A stretch of 55,622 bases of DNA. It comes from Actinomycetes bacterium (GTDB taxonomy: Bacteria; Actinomycetota; Acidimicrobiia; Acidimicrobiales; RAAP-2). Below the pieces are notes generated by a model. The model saw nothing but the letters and a program-made list of their open reading frames with translations. It searched no databases and was not told the DNA's origin. Where the stretch lies: assembly GCA_021794995.1 (NCBI GenBank), contig JAJYPY010000003.1, positions 1 through 55,622 on the forward strand. The letters run 5' to 3'. Of this stretch, positions 39,432 to 47,918 are shown piece after piece (the first letter of the stretch is position 1; the number at the start of each line of letters is the position of its first letter). The position numbers and the translations under genes were made by a program.

Positions 39432-41314
39432 TGGACCTGCGCACGACCGATGCACCCCCCAGCACCACCGAGCGGCTGGCCGTGGACAGCGTCCTCGGGC
39501 CACCCGAGTCGGGGTGGTTCGGGGGCGAGCGCACCCCGCTCGACGGTCACTTCGCCCTCGGGGGCGTGTCACGGGCCGCCAGCCGGCGACACCTCCTCCT
39601 TCCCACGCTCCACGCACTCCAAGAGCAGGTGGGGTGGATCAGCCTTCCGGCCCTCGCCTACCTGTGCCAGCGCATGGACCTGCCGCCGGCCGACGCCTTC
39701 GGGGTGGCAAGTGCCTACGCGCTGTTCAGGTTCGAATCGGGGTCGCCGGTCGTCGTCCACGTCTGCGACGACGTGGCCTGCCGGGCGGCGTGCGGCGGGG
39801 ACCCGACCGATGAGCTGGCGGCTCGCTTCGGGCCGGCCGGGACCGGGACGTCGGTCACCTGGCAGCGCAGTCCGTGCCTGGGCCACTGCGAGCATGGCTC
39901 TGCCGCGCTCGTCCAGAAGGCCGGCGCCGGCGGCGGGCGGACCTCGGTCGCCCCCTTTGTCACTGGCGACATGGACCGGCTCGTCGCCTCGGGTCCCGAC
40001 CTCGATCTTGGCGAGCTGCCGGCGCCGCTCGCCCTCGTGCCGCAGCGCGGCGCGCAAGGACTCCGGCTCTTGCGCCGGGTGGGACGGGTCGACCCCGCCT
40101 CCCTCGACGCCTATCGGGCCGCCGGCGGGTACGAGGCCCTGCGACGGGCCATCGAGCTCGGGCCGGCCGGCGTGATCGCCGAGCTGAAGGATGCCAAGCT
40201 GCTCGGGAGGGGCGGCGCCGCCTTCCCGACTGGCGACAAGTGGGAGGCGGTCGCCCGACAACCCGTTCGTCCTCACTACTTCGTGGCCAACGCCGACGAA
40301 TCGGAGCCGGGAACGTTCAAGGATCGGGTCCTTCTCGACCATGATCCGTACGCGCTGGTCGAGGCGCTCACGATCGCCGGCCTCGCCACCGGTGCGCACA
40401 TGGGCTACGTCTACGTCCGCGGGGAGTACCCCGTGGCCGCCCGCCGCCTCGAGCATGCGGCCGGCCAGGCCCGCATCCGGGGGCTCCTCGGCGAGGACAT
40501 CATGGGGTGCGGGCTGCGATTCGATCTCGAGGTACGTCGGGGGGCCGGCGCGTACATCGCCGGTGAGGAGACGGCGCTGTGCAATTCGATCGAGGGACGC
40601 AGGCCCGAACCTCGCAACAAGCCGCCGTACCCCGTCGAGCGCGGGCTGTTCGGCAAGCCGACCGGGGTGAACAACATCGAGACGCTGCTCTCGGTGCTCG
40701 AGGTCCTCACGCTCGGGGGTGCCGCCTACGCCCGGGTGGGGACGCCGGGATCCACCGGTACCAGGCTGTTTTGCCTGTCCGGCCGGGTCGCGCGCCCCGG
40801 GCTCTACGAGGTGGAGATGGGCACGTCACTGGGCACGCTGCTCGACCTGGGCGGCGGGGTGGCCGAGGGACGCCCGTTGCGCGCGGTCCTCCTCGGCGGA
40901 GCTGCTGGCAGCTTCGTCGGTCCCAAGGACCTCGACCTCCCGCTCTCCTTCGAGGGCGCCCGGGCGGCCGGTGCCTCCCTGGGGTCGGGCGTGGTCGTCG
41001 TGCTGGACGACACGGGCGACGTCACGGCCGTCGTCGCCAGGGTGGCGCGGTTCTTCCGGGACGAGTCCTGCGGCCAGTGCGTGCCGTGCCGGGTCGGCAC
41101 CCAGCGCCAGGAGGAGGTGCTCGGCCGGCTGGTCGCCGCGCGACCCTTCGGCACGCTCGACGACGAGCTGGCCCTCCTCGCCGACCTCGACGCGGTGATG
41201 CGGGACGCCTCCATCTGCGGACTGGGGCAGACGGCGAGCAGCCTGGTGTCCTCCGCCCTGCAGCGGGGCCTGCTCGGCGGCGCGCACGGCACGAAAGGGG
41301 GGCAGGGGGGATGA
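39431..41314 (+). CDS. NuoE-NuoF fusion, NAD-linked diaphorase subunit of formate dehydrogenase
   Basis: 627 residues. The NuoE-like thioredoxin-fold part (about 45-150) has the [2Fe-2S] cysteines in HVCDDVACRAACG and SPCLGHCEHG. The NuoF-like part has the FMN/NADH motifs LLGRGGAAFPTGDKW and VANADESEPGTFKDR, a RGAGAYIAGEETALCNSIEG segment, and the [4Fe-4S] site ESCGQCVPCRVGT with a later Cys (SICGLG). It accepts electrons from the formate dehydrogenase and reduces NAD+ (or works in reverse for CO2 reduction). The ATG at 39431 overlaps the catalytic subunit stop, and its own stop overlaps the next ATG (ATGA), so the three genes form one coupled unit. Confidence 0.93.
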   Translation: MDLRTTDAPPSTTERLAVDSVLGPPESGWFGGERTPLDGHFALGGVSRAASRRHLLLPTLHALQEQVGWISLPALAYLCQRMDLPPADAFGVASAYALFRFESGSPVVVHVCDDVACRAACGGDPTDELAARFGPAGTGTSVTWQRSPCLGHCEHGSAALVQKAGAGGGRTSVAPFVTGDMDRLVASGPDLDLGELPAPLALVPQRGAQGLRLLRRVGRVDPASLDAYRAAGGYEALRRAIELGPAGVIAELKDAKLLGRGGAAFPTGDKWEAVARQPVRPHYFVANADESEPGTFKDRVLLDHDPYALVEALTIAGLATGAHMGYVYVRGEYPVAARRLEHAAGQARIRGLLGEDIMGCGLRFDLEVRRGAGAYIAGEETALCNSIEGRRPEPRNKPPYPVERGLFGKPTGVNNIETLLSVLEVLTLGGAAYARVGTPGSTGTRLFCLSGRVARPGLYEVEMGTSLGTLLDLGGGVAEGRPLRAVLLGGAAGSFVGPKDLDLPLSFEGARAAGASLGSGVVVVLDDTGDVTAVVARVARFFRDESCGQCVPCRVGTQRQEEVLGRLVAARPFGTLDDELALLADLDAVMRDASICGLGQTASSLVSSALQRGLLGGAHGTKGGQGG

Positions 41315-42237
41315 CGACGGTGGCACCGGTGGCGTTGCGTCGCCAGGTCGAGGTCATGATCGACGGGCAGGCCGTCACCACCTGGCAGGGGGCCACGATC
41401 CTCGAGGCATGCCGGGACGTGGGCATCGAGGTGCCGACGCTCTGCTACCTGGAGACTCTGGCGCCCGTCAACGTCTGCCGGGTATGCGTCGTCGAGCTGG
41501 AAGGGTCCCGAGCCCTGGTGCCGGCCTGCTCACGTCCGGTGGCGGCGGGAATGGTGGTGCACACCGGCTCCGAGCGCGTCCGGACCAGCCGCCGCATGGT
41601 GCTGGAGCTGCTGGCCTCCTCCGTCGACCTTTCCACGGCCGGCGGCGACGTCCATCGCTGGATCGACGAGTACGGGGCGCGGCCCGATCGTCACGGCGAG
41701 GCGGCGCCGCCGTCCGCGCGCGACCGCGCGCACGCCGGGCACCACGAACCACTCGAGGGCGGTCTGGTCGCCACCGTGGCCCAGCCGGTCAAGCGGGACA
41801 ACGACCAGTACGTGCGGGATTACGCCAAATGCATCCTCTGCTACAAGTGCGTGGAGGCATGCGGCGAAGAGGCGCAGCACACGTTCGCGATCGCCGTTGC
41901 CGGCCGCGGTTTCGACGCGCGCATCTCTACCGAGATGGACGTGGCCCTCCCGGAGTCGGCCTGCGTGTACTGCGGCAATTGCATCGGCGTCTGCCCGACG
42001 GGTGCGCTCATGTTCGTGAGCGAGCACGAGTTGCGGGCTCGGGGCGAGTGGGACGAGTCTCGCCAGGAGGTCACCTCGACGATCTGCCCCTACTGCGGGG
42101 TCGGCTGCACCCTCGAGCTGCACGTCCAGGACAACCGCATCGTGAAGGTGACCTCGCCACTCGATCACGACGTGACCAGCGGCAACCTGTGCGTGAAGGG
42201 CCGCTTCGGCTTCGAGTTCGCACAAGGGGACCGCTGA
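41311..42237 (+). CDS. detached N-terminal Fe-S half of formate dehydrogenase alpha
   Basis: 308 residues. A [2Fe-2S] ferredoxin domain has CRDVGIEVPTLCYLETLA and VNVCRVCVVELEG. A NuoG-type linker is followed by two [4Fe-4S] clusters (CILCYKCVEACGEEAQ; CVYCGNCIGVCPTGAL). It ends with the Fe4S4 domain normally found at the start of molybdopterin oxidoreductases: TSTICPYCGVGCTLEL and GNLCVKGRFGFEF. In common NAD-linked formate dehydrogenases this whole region is fused to the front of the catalytic domain. Here it ends precisely where the gene at 37500 begins, but lies two genes downstream. The protein must join the catalytic subunit to complete the electron path to the NuoE-NuoF subunit. Confidence 0.92.
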   Translation: MTTVAPVALRRQVEVMIDGQAVTTWQGATILEACRDVGIEVPTLCYLETLAPVNVCRVCVVELEGSRALVPACSRPVAAGMVVHTGSERVRTSRRMVLELLASSVDLSTAGGDVHRWIDEYGARPDRHGEAAPPSARDRAHAGHHEPLEGGLVATVAQPVKRDNDQYVRDYAKCILCYKCVEACGEEAQHTFAIAVAGRGFDARISTEMDVALPESACVYCGNCIGVCPTGALMFVSEHELRARGEWDESRQEVTSTICPYCGVGCTLELHVQDNRIVKVTSPLDHDVTSGNLCVKGRFGFEFAQGDR

Positions 42238-42258
42238 GCCCGCGGCGCGGATGACCGA

Positions 42259-43227
42259 TCAGGCAGGCAGACCCGTATAGCGGATCCGCGGGTCTGCCAG
42301 GACGTAGAGGATGTCGGCGAGCAGCGAGCCGGTGACGGTCGCCACCGTCGCCACGAGGGTCGTGCCGAGCACGAGCGGGACGTCGGTGTTCTCCGCGGCC
42401 TGGACCACGAGCAGCCCCATCCCGGGGTAATTGAAGATCGATTCGACGATGACCGCGCCGCTCACGATGGCGGGCAACGAGAGTCCGATGAGGGTGATGA
42501 TCGGGATCAGCGCGTTGCGCAGCGCGTGGCCGTAGAGGACGCGACGGCTCGTGGCTCCCTTGGCTCGTGCCGTGCGGATGTAGTCCTCCGCCATCGCATC
42601 GAGGAGGGACGACCGCATGTACCTGCTGAACGCCGCGATCGTCGTCGCCGAGAGCGTCAAGACCGGCATGACGAAGGCGCGAGGATCGGTGAAGACCGCC
42701 CACGGCGATGCGTCCGAGGGAGGAGCGACCGGCAGGACGTGCAGGTCGAAGGCGAACCAGATGATGAGCAGGGTCCCGATGAAGAATGTGGGCGCTGCGT
42801 ACAGCACGAAGGACACACTGGTCAGGGCGTAGTCGGACGGCTTGTGGCGCCGCACGACCTGGAAGACGCCGAGCGGGATCGCGATGAGCAGCGCCAGCGT
42901 GATCGAGACCCCGACGAGCACCAGCGTCTTGGGCAGGCGCTGCCGGATGATCGCCCACACGGGTTGCGTGAACTTGTACGAGTACCCGAGGCGGAGCTGC
43001 GGCAAGCCTGCCAGGTAGTGCCAGAACTGCAGCCACAACGGGTCTGTGAGGCCGTTCAGGCGGTCGAACTGGCGTACCTGGGCGACGGTGGCCCGCGGTC
43101 CGAGGACCGCCCGCGCCTCGCCTCCGGGGACGACCTGGGAGAGCAAGAAGACGATCAGGATCACCCCGAGCACGACGAGGACGGCCTGGACGAACCGGCG
43201 GAAGAGATACCCGCTCACGCCGCCCAC
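42259..43227 (-). CDS. ABC transporter permease, dipeptide/oligopeptide (DppB/OppB) type
   Basis: A 322-residue inner-membrane permease with six TM segments. The first is FRRFVQAVLVVLGVILIVFL. A large periplasmic loop follows (LGYSYKFTQPV), and the EAA loop MAEDYIRTARAKGATSRRVL contacts the ATPase. VESIFNYPGMGLLVVQA is typical of DppB. No DppC, DppA or ATPase gene is adjacent, so it is an orphan here; its partners must be elsewhere. It is divergent from an S9 peptidase gene, which suggests, but does not prove, a peptide-use context. It starts at 43227. Confidence 0.92.
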   Translation of the reverse strand: MGGVSGYLFRRFVQAVLVVLGVILIVFLLSQVVPGGEARAVLGPRATVAQVRQFDRLNGLTDPLWLQFWHYLAGLPQLRLGYSYKFTQPVWAIIRQRLPKTLVLVGVSITLALLIAIPLGVFQVVRRHKPSDYALTSVSFVLYAAPTFFIGTLLIIWFAFDLHVLPVAPPSDASPWAVFTDPRAFVMPVLTLSATTIAAFSRYMRSSLLDAMAEDYIRTARAKGATSRRVLYGHALRNALIPIITLIGLSLPAIVSGAVIVESIFNYPGMGLLVVQAAENTDVPLVLGTTLVATVATVTGSLLADILYVLADPRIRYTGLPA

Positions 43228-43268
43228 TGTGGCACTTCGCGGCCGTGTGCGTCAGACAGAATGTCGCC

Positions 43269-45116
43269 GTGGCGGACATCTTGCGGGCGCTCCTCGAGTC
43301 CAGGTCCGCCTTCCTCGCCGACGTGGACATGGCGCCGGAAGCCGCCGGGCGACTCCTCGTCCGCAGCGACCTCACGGGCACGATGCAGCTCTACGAGCAC
43401 ACGTCTTGGGGAGGGCTGCGGCCTCTCACGGACTTGCCTGACCCGGTCGGTGCGGCCTTGTACGTGCCGGGCCGGCGCCACGCGGTGATCCAGGTGGACG
43501 CGACAGGCGACGAGCACCACCAGCTCTATCTCGTCGACCTCGACCGTCGTGCCGACGGGCCGGTGGTGGCACCGTCCGACCTGCGCGCGCTCACCGCCGC
43601 TCCCGCGTTCGGTCACCATCTCGCAGGCGCCGCCCCTTCGGGAGACGAGATCGCGTATGTGTCGAACCGTCGCAACGGCGTGGACTTCGACCTGTGGGTG
43701 TGCACACTCGCCTCAGGCGAGCACCGCGCGGTGTACACCGGTGGGGGTTGGTGCCAGCCGTCCTCGGGCTACTCGCCCGACGGCCGTTACGTGACGGTGA
43801 TCAAACCGGGGAACCGGCCGCTCGACGAGGACCTCCTGATCGTCGATGTCCGCACCGGCGACCACCGGATCGTCCTCCCGCATCCTGACGAGGCGGCGCA
43901 GGTGGGGTCAGCCGCCTGGGTCGGACCGACCGAGTTGTGCTTCACCTCGAACGTCGGGAGCGACCGTTCCGTCCTCGCCCGGCACGACCTGCTCACGGGC
44001 GAGACCACCACCTTGGGGACGAGCGGCGACTGGGACGTCACCGTCGTCGCGAGTCCAGACGGACGTGTGCTCCTCGTGATCGAGAACCAGGAGGGCGCCA
44101 ATCGTCTCCGGTTGCTCGACGCACGCACGTGCCAAGACCTCGGAGACGTCCCGCTTCCCGAAGCCGGTGTCGTCGACGCCGCCCACATCGCTCCGCCCAA
44201 GCTGGACCGCAACGGTTCTCGCATCTACTTCTCCCTCTCGACGCCGCGCCAGGCGGGTGACGTCTGGGTGTTCGAGCGCGGGGAGCCGGGCGCTAGGCGG
44301 CTCACCTCGAGCCCCGCTCCGATCGATCCATCGTCCCTGGCAGCGCTCGACGTCACTCACACCGCAGCGTTCGACGGCGAGCGCATCCCCTTCTTCGTGC
44401 TCGCACCGGCACGGATGCATCCTGCGCCTCCCGTCGTCGTGATCGTGCACGGCGGTCCCGAATCGCAGGCGACGCAGGCGTTCAATCCGCTTGCGCAGGC
44501 ATTCGTCGCCCGCGGCTACGGAGTGGTGATCCCCAATGTCCGCGGATCGACCGGCTACGGCAAGCGGTATGCATCACTCGACGACCGCACACTGCGGTTG
44601 GACTCGGTGCGCGACCTCGCGGCGATCCACGCGTGGCTGGGTGACGCCGGCTTCGACCAGGAGCGCGCCGCGCTGTGCGGGGCCTCCTACGGCGGGTACA
44701 TGGTCCTCGCGGGCCTTGCGTTCCAGCCGGAGCTGTGGGCCGCGGGCGTTGACGTCGTCGGCATCTCGGATCTCGTGACGTTCCTCGAGCACACGTCGGA
44801 CTACCGGCGCGCGCACCGCGAGCGCGAGTACGGCTCGCTGGTCGACGACCGCGCGTTCCTCGAGCGAGCATCGCCGTTGCGGAACGCCGATGCGATGCAC
44901 GCTCCCTTGTTCGTCATCCACGGGCGCAACGATCCCCGGGTCCCGCTGAGCGAGGCCGAGCAGCTGGTCGCGCGCCTACGCGAGCGCGGTGTGCCCTGCG
45001 AGCTCGCCGTCTACGACGACGAGGGCCACGGGCTGGCCCGTTTGGCGAATCGGATTGACGCGTACACCAGGGCGGCGTCCTTCCTCGATGCCGTCCTGTC
45101 GCCGCCGCGTCCGTGA
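43269..45116 (+). CDS. S9-family serine peptidase (acylaminoacyl/prolyl oligopeptidase type)
   Basis: About 615 residues. The N-terminal ~350 residues form a beta-propeller with repeated blades (such as GDEIAYVSNRRNGVDFDLWV and SGYSPDGRYVTVI). The C-terminal alpha/beta hydrolase has the nucleophile GASYGGYMV, the Asp in HGRNDPRVPLSEA and the His in DDEGHGLARL. VIVHGGPESQ is the oxyanion region. It cleaves short peptides after the propeller filter. No signal peptide is seen, so it is cytosolic. I favour GTG 43269; GTG 43245 would add eight residues. The stop overlaps the next gene (GTGA). Confidence 0.92.
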   Translation: MADILRALLESRSAFLADVDMAPEAAGRLLVRSDLTGTMQLYEHTSWGGLRPLTDLPDPVGAALYVPGRRHAVIQVDATGDEHHQLYLVDLDRRADGPVVAPSDLRALTAAPAFGHHLAGAAPSGDEIAYVSNRRNGVDFDLWVCTLASGEHRAVYTGGGWCQPSSGYSPDGRYVTVIKPGNRPLDEDLLIVDVRTGDHRIVLPHPDEAAQVGSAAWVGPTELCFTSNVGSDRSVLARHDLLTGETTTLGTSGDWDVTVVASPDGRVLLVIENQEGANRLRLLDARTCQDLGDVPLPEAGVVDAAHIAPPKLDRNGSRIYFSLSTPRQAGDVWVFERGEPGARRLTSSPAPIDPSSLAALDVTHTAAFDGERIPFFVLAPARMHPAPPVVVIVHGGPESQATQAFNPLAQAFVARGYGVVIPNVRGSTGYGKRYASLDDRTLRLDSVRDLAAIHAWLGDAGFDQERAALCGASYGGYMVLAGLAFQPELWAAGVDVVGISDLVTFLEHTSDYRRAHREREYGSLVDDRAFLERASPLRNADAMHAPLFVIHGRNDPRVPLSEAEQLVARLRERGVPCELAVYDDEGHGLARLANRIDAYTRAASFLDAVLSPPRP

Positions 45117-45880
45117 CCGCCCCGCCGCGCCGACGCTCGGTCGCACGCTCCTTCGAGCTGCTGTGGTCCTTCCGGTTCGAGCAGCGCGACCCCGACCGCT
45201 TCTACGACCTGCTGTCCCGAGACGCCGTCGCGCTGCTCGCACAACGCATTCCCCTCGAGGGGATCCTCGCCGTCGACGTCGGAGCCGGCGCAGGGTACCT
45301 GACCCGCGCGCTGCGTGCCGGAGGGGCTCGCTGCCTCCCCGTGGATGCGGACCTCGCCGAATTGTCGTGGAGAGGTCCGCCACCCGCCGGAGCGGTGCTC
45401 GCCGACGCGCGGTGCCTGCCTCTTGCCCCGGGTTCGGCCGATCTGGTCGTCTCGTCCAACGTGCTCGAGCACGTCGCCGATCCCTACGGCGTCATCGAGG
45501 AGATGGCCCGGGTGCTCCGCGCGAACGGCCACATGTGGCTCTCGTTCACCAATTGGTACGGACCGTGGGGAGGACACGAGACGTCACCGTGGCACTACCT
45601 CGGGGGCGATCGGGCGCGGCGCCACTACGTCTCCAGGACGGGGCATGCGCCGAAGAACGTCTTCGGGCAGTCGCTCTTCGCCCTGCACGTCGGCGAGGTG
45701 CTCGGGTACCTCTCGGCGCATCCGCTGCTCGACGTGGTCGACGCCCGGCCGCGCTACCTTCCCGAGGTCGCCCGCGCGCTGGTGCGGGTTCCCCTCGTGC
45801 GCGAGGTCGCCACCTGGAACCTCGAGATCCTGGCACGCAAGCGCAGCCTGCGCGCAGACCTGGAAAGATGCCGCGCATGA
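45113..45880 (+). CDS. class I SAM-dependent methyltransferase
   Basis: A 255-residue methyltransferase with the SAM motif VDVGAGAGYLTRALRAGGA, post-I PVDADLAEL, and VVSSNVLEHVADPYGVIEEM, a Methyltransf_11-type segment. A basic N-terminus (TAPPRRRSVARSFELLW) and an aromatic segment (SFTNWYGPWGGHETSPWHYL) suggest a membrane-linked or lipid-like acceptor, but the substrate is unknown. The GTG start overlaps the peptidase stop, and its own stop overlaps the SDR start (ATGA), so the three are one translational unit. Confidence 0.88.
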   Translation: MTAPPRRRSVARSFELLWSFRFEQRDPDRFYDLLSRDAVALLAQRIPLEGILAVDVGAGAGYLTRALRAGGARCLPVDADLAELSWRGPPPAGAVLADARCLPLAPGSADLVVSSNVLEHVADPYGVIEEMARVLRANGHMWLSFTNWYGPWGGHETSPWHYLGGDRARRHYVSRTGHAPKNVFGQSLFALHVGEVLGYLSAHPLLDVVDARPRYLPEVARALVRVPLVREVATWNLEILARKRSLRADLERCRA

Positions 45881-46683
45881 TGGAAAGTCTCGAAGGCAAG
45901 GTGGCGTTCGTGAGCGGGGGTGGCAGTGGCATCGGCCGCGGGGCCGCGCTGGCGATGGCGGCCGCGGGCGCCCACGTCGCGGTCGCAGACATCGACAGGG
46001 ACCGTGCCATGGCCGTAGCCGACGAGGCGTCGTGGAAGGGCACCGAGTGCTTCGGGATGGTGCTCGACGTGACCGACCAGGCCGCGTTCGAGACCGCGCG
46101 CGACGTGATCCTGCGGCGGCTCGGCAGGGTGGACATCGTGATGAACAACGTGGGTGTCGTCGCGGCGGGCTTGCCCGAGGAGATCCCGCTGCACGAGTGG
46201 GAGCGCAGCATGAGCACGAACCTGCTGTCGATCGTCCGCAGCAACGCCACCTTTCTCCCACTCCTCCTCGAGCAGGGGAGCGGGCATGTGGTGAACACCG
46301 CGTCAGCGGCTGGGATGTTCGCCTACGAGTACGAGCGGATGCCGTACTCGGTCAGCAAAGCCGCAGTGATCGCCCTGTCCGAAGCCCTCGCGCTGTACCT
46401 GCACCCGCGCCACATCGGCGTGACGTGCCTGTGCCCGGGTCCGGTCGTGACGAACATCCGCCAGCAGATGACGTTCTCGGGTGCGGCGGTGCGGATGCGC
46501 CCTCCGGTCAAGGGCATGACGCCGGCGGATCCGATGTCCGTCGGGGAGATGGTGGTGGACGCCATCAAGCACGAGCGGTTCCTCGTCCTCACCCATCCCG
46601 AGCTCCACGACCTGCTGGTCCAGCGCGCGAACGACCCCGAGGGGTTCCTGGCGGAGCGGGTGCGGATCATCGAAGAGGGCTGA
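45877..46683 (+). CDS. SDR-family NAD(P)-dependent oxidoreductase
   Basis: A 268-residue classical short-chain dehydrogenase. The cofactor motif is AFVSGGGSGIGRGAAL, then VLDVTD, MNNVGVVAAG (NNxG), the catalytic Ser in NTASAAGMF and YSVSK (Tyr/Lys). VADIDRD after strand 2 suggests NAD(H) preference. PGPVVTNI is the usual end of the active site. Substrate unknown. Starts at 45868, 45877 and 45880 are possible; I chose 45877 because GGAAAG lies nine bases upstream and it forms an ATGA overlap with the preceding stop. The DUF3817 protein gene follows after 2 bp. Confidence 0.93.
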   Translation: MMESLEGKVAFVSGGGSGIGRGAALAMAAAGAHVAVADIDRDRAMAVADEASWKGTECFGMVLDVTDQAAFETARDVILRRLGRVDIVMNNVGVVAAGLPEEIPLHEWERSMSTNLLSIVRSNATFLPLLLEQGSGHVVNTASAAGMFAYEYERMPYSVSKAAVIALSEALALYLHPRHIGVTCLCPGPVVTNIRQQMTFSGAAVRMRPPVKGMTPADPMSVGEMVVDAIKHERFLVLTHPELHDLLVQRANDPEGFLAERVRIIEEG

Positions 46684-46685
46684 GT

Positions 46686-47876
46686 GTGACGAGGGCACGG
46701 TCGGGGAGGACACGAGCGGCGTCCGCAGCGCGTCCCGAGCGCGGGGTCCTGGTGCGGTTCCGCGTCATGGCCCTCACCACCGCGGTCCTCCTCGTCGTCC
46801 TCGTCTTCGTCGGGGTTCCCCTTCAGCTCGCAGCGCACCAGCCGGCCGTGGTGCATGTCGTCGGCACGCTGCACGGCTTCCTCTACATCGTCTATCTGCT
46901 GAGCGCGTTCGCGCTGACGCGACGTCTCGGCATCCCCAAGTGGCAGATGCTCCTCGTCCTCGCTGCAGGGACCGTGCCGCTGTGCGGCTTCGTCGCCGAG
47001 CGCAAGATGACGCACACGTTCGACGCCCTGAGCGCCGCCGGCGCGGCGGGGGGGACGGCGGAGCGCAGTGCGCTGAGCCGGCACGCCCAGGCGCGCTGGT
47101 TGTCCCCACGCGCGCTCGTCCTGCACCTCGAGGTGCTGGTCGTCGCGCCCGGGTGCGCGCTCGCCGGATGGTGGCAGGCGACGAGGGCCCTGGCAGGGAA
47201 CCAGCTGAGCTGGGTGTACTCGATCGAGTGGCCGATCTTCGGACTCCTCGCGATCTTCGGCTGGTGGCACCTCGTCCACGAGGACCCCGAGACCTACCGG
47301 GCGAGGCGCTGGCGCGCGCGGGACGCGCCTGGCGGGGGTCCTGCTGCGGCGCCGGATGCGCCCGCCGGCTCGCTCGCATCGACCGACGTCGAAGAGGAGA
47401 CGGGACGCTGGGCGGCGCTCCTCGTCGCGGGCGTGGTGGTCGAGTTCCTCTTGGGGATCCTCGGCCTGATCCTCATCCCGTTCGGCCGGCCGAGCGGCTG
47501 GCTGCCTTCGCAGGGGGCGGCGGTCTACGGCGTCCACGCGACGGTCGGACTGCTGGTCGGGCTCGGGGCCGTCGTGTACCTGGTGAAGGTCCGGCGCATG
47601 GGGCGTATCGCACGGATCGCAGGCTGGACCGGAGGCATCTGCCTCCTGGTCGCGGGGCTCGGCGGTCTCATGACCGAGGCCGCCTCCGTGGTGAGGGTCT
47701 TCGGCATCGCGTTGATGTTCGCCGCCTCGGTGCTCGCGGCCGGCGCGTACGGCGTCCCGGTGATCCTGCGGGCGCACTCGGCCAGCGAGCGACCCGCGGC
47801 CGACGATCTGGCGGGAGAAGACGGCGAACGCCGGTGCCACGACGCCGCACGGTCCGTGGGACTACCCTTGGAGTGA
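46686..47876 (+). CDS. DUF3817-containing integral membrane protein
   Basis: 396 residues. Residues about 22-108 match the actinobacterial DUF3817 domain: FRVMALTTAVLLVVLVFVGV, then HVVGTLHGFLYIVYLLSAF and PLCGFVAERKM. Then come two more TM segments around 145-195 with SIEWPIFGLLAIFGWWHL, a cytoplasmic Ala/Pro-rich linker, and four more TM segments (about 235-360). The role of DUF3817 is unknown. The start is the GTG at 46686, 2 bp after the SDR stop. It is the last gene of the run that begins with the S9 peptidase, or shares it with the MFS gene 42 bp downstream. Confidence 0.8.
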   Translation: MTRARSGRTRAASAARPERGVLVRFRVMALTTAVLLVVLVFVGVPLQLAAHQPAVVHVVGTLHGFLYIVYLLSAFALTRRLGIPKWQMLLVLAAGTVPLCGFVAERKMTHTFDALSAAGAAGGTAERSALSRHAQARWLSPRALVLHLEVLVVAPGCALAGWWQATRALAGNQLSWVYSIEWPIFGLLAIFGWWHLVHEDPETYRARRWRARDAPGGGPAAAPDAPAGSLASTDVEEETGRWAALLVAGVVVEFLLGILGLILIPFGRPSGWLPSQGAAVYGVHATVGLLVGLGAVVYLVKVRRMGRIARIAGWTGGICLLVAGLGGLMTEAASVVRVFGIALMFAASVLAAGAYGVPVILRAHSASERPAADDLAGEDGERRCHDAARSVGLPLE

Positions 47877-47918
47877 CAGCGGGACGGGGCACCACCGCTG
47901 AGTGGGAGGGGGGAGCCG

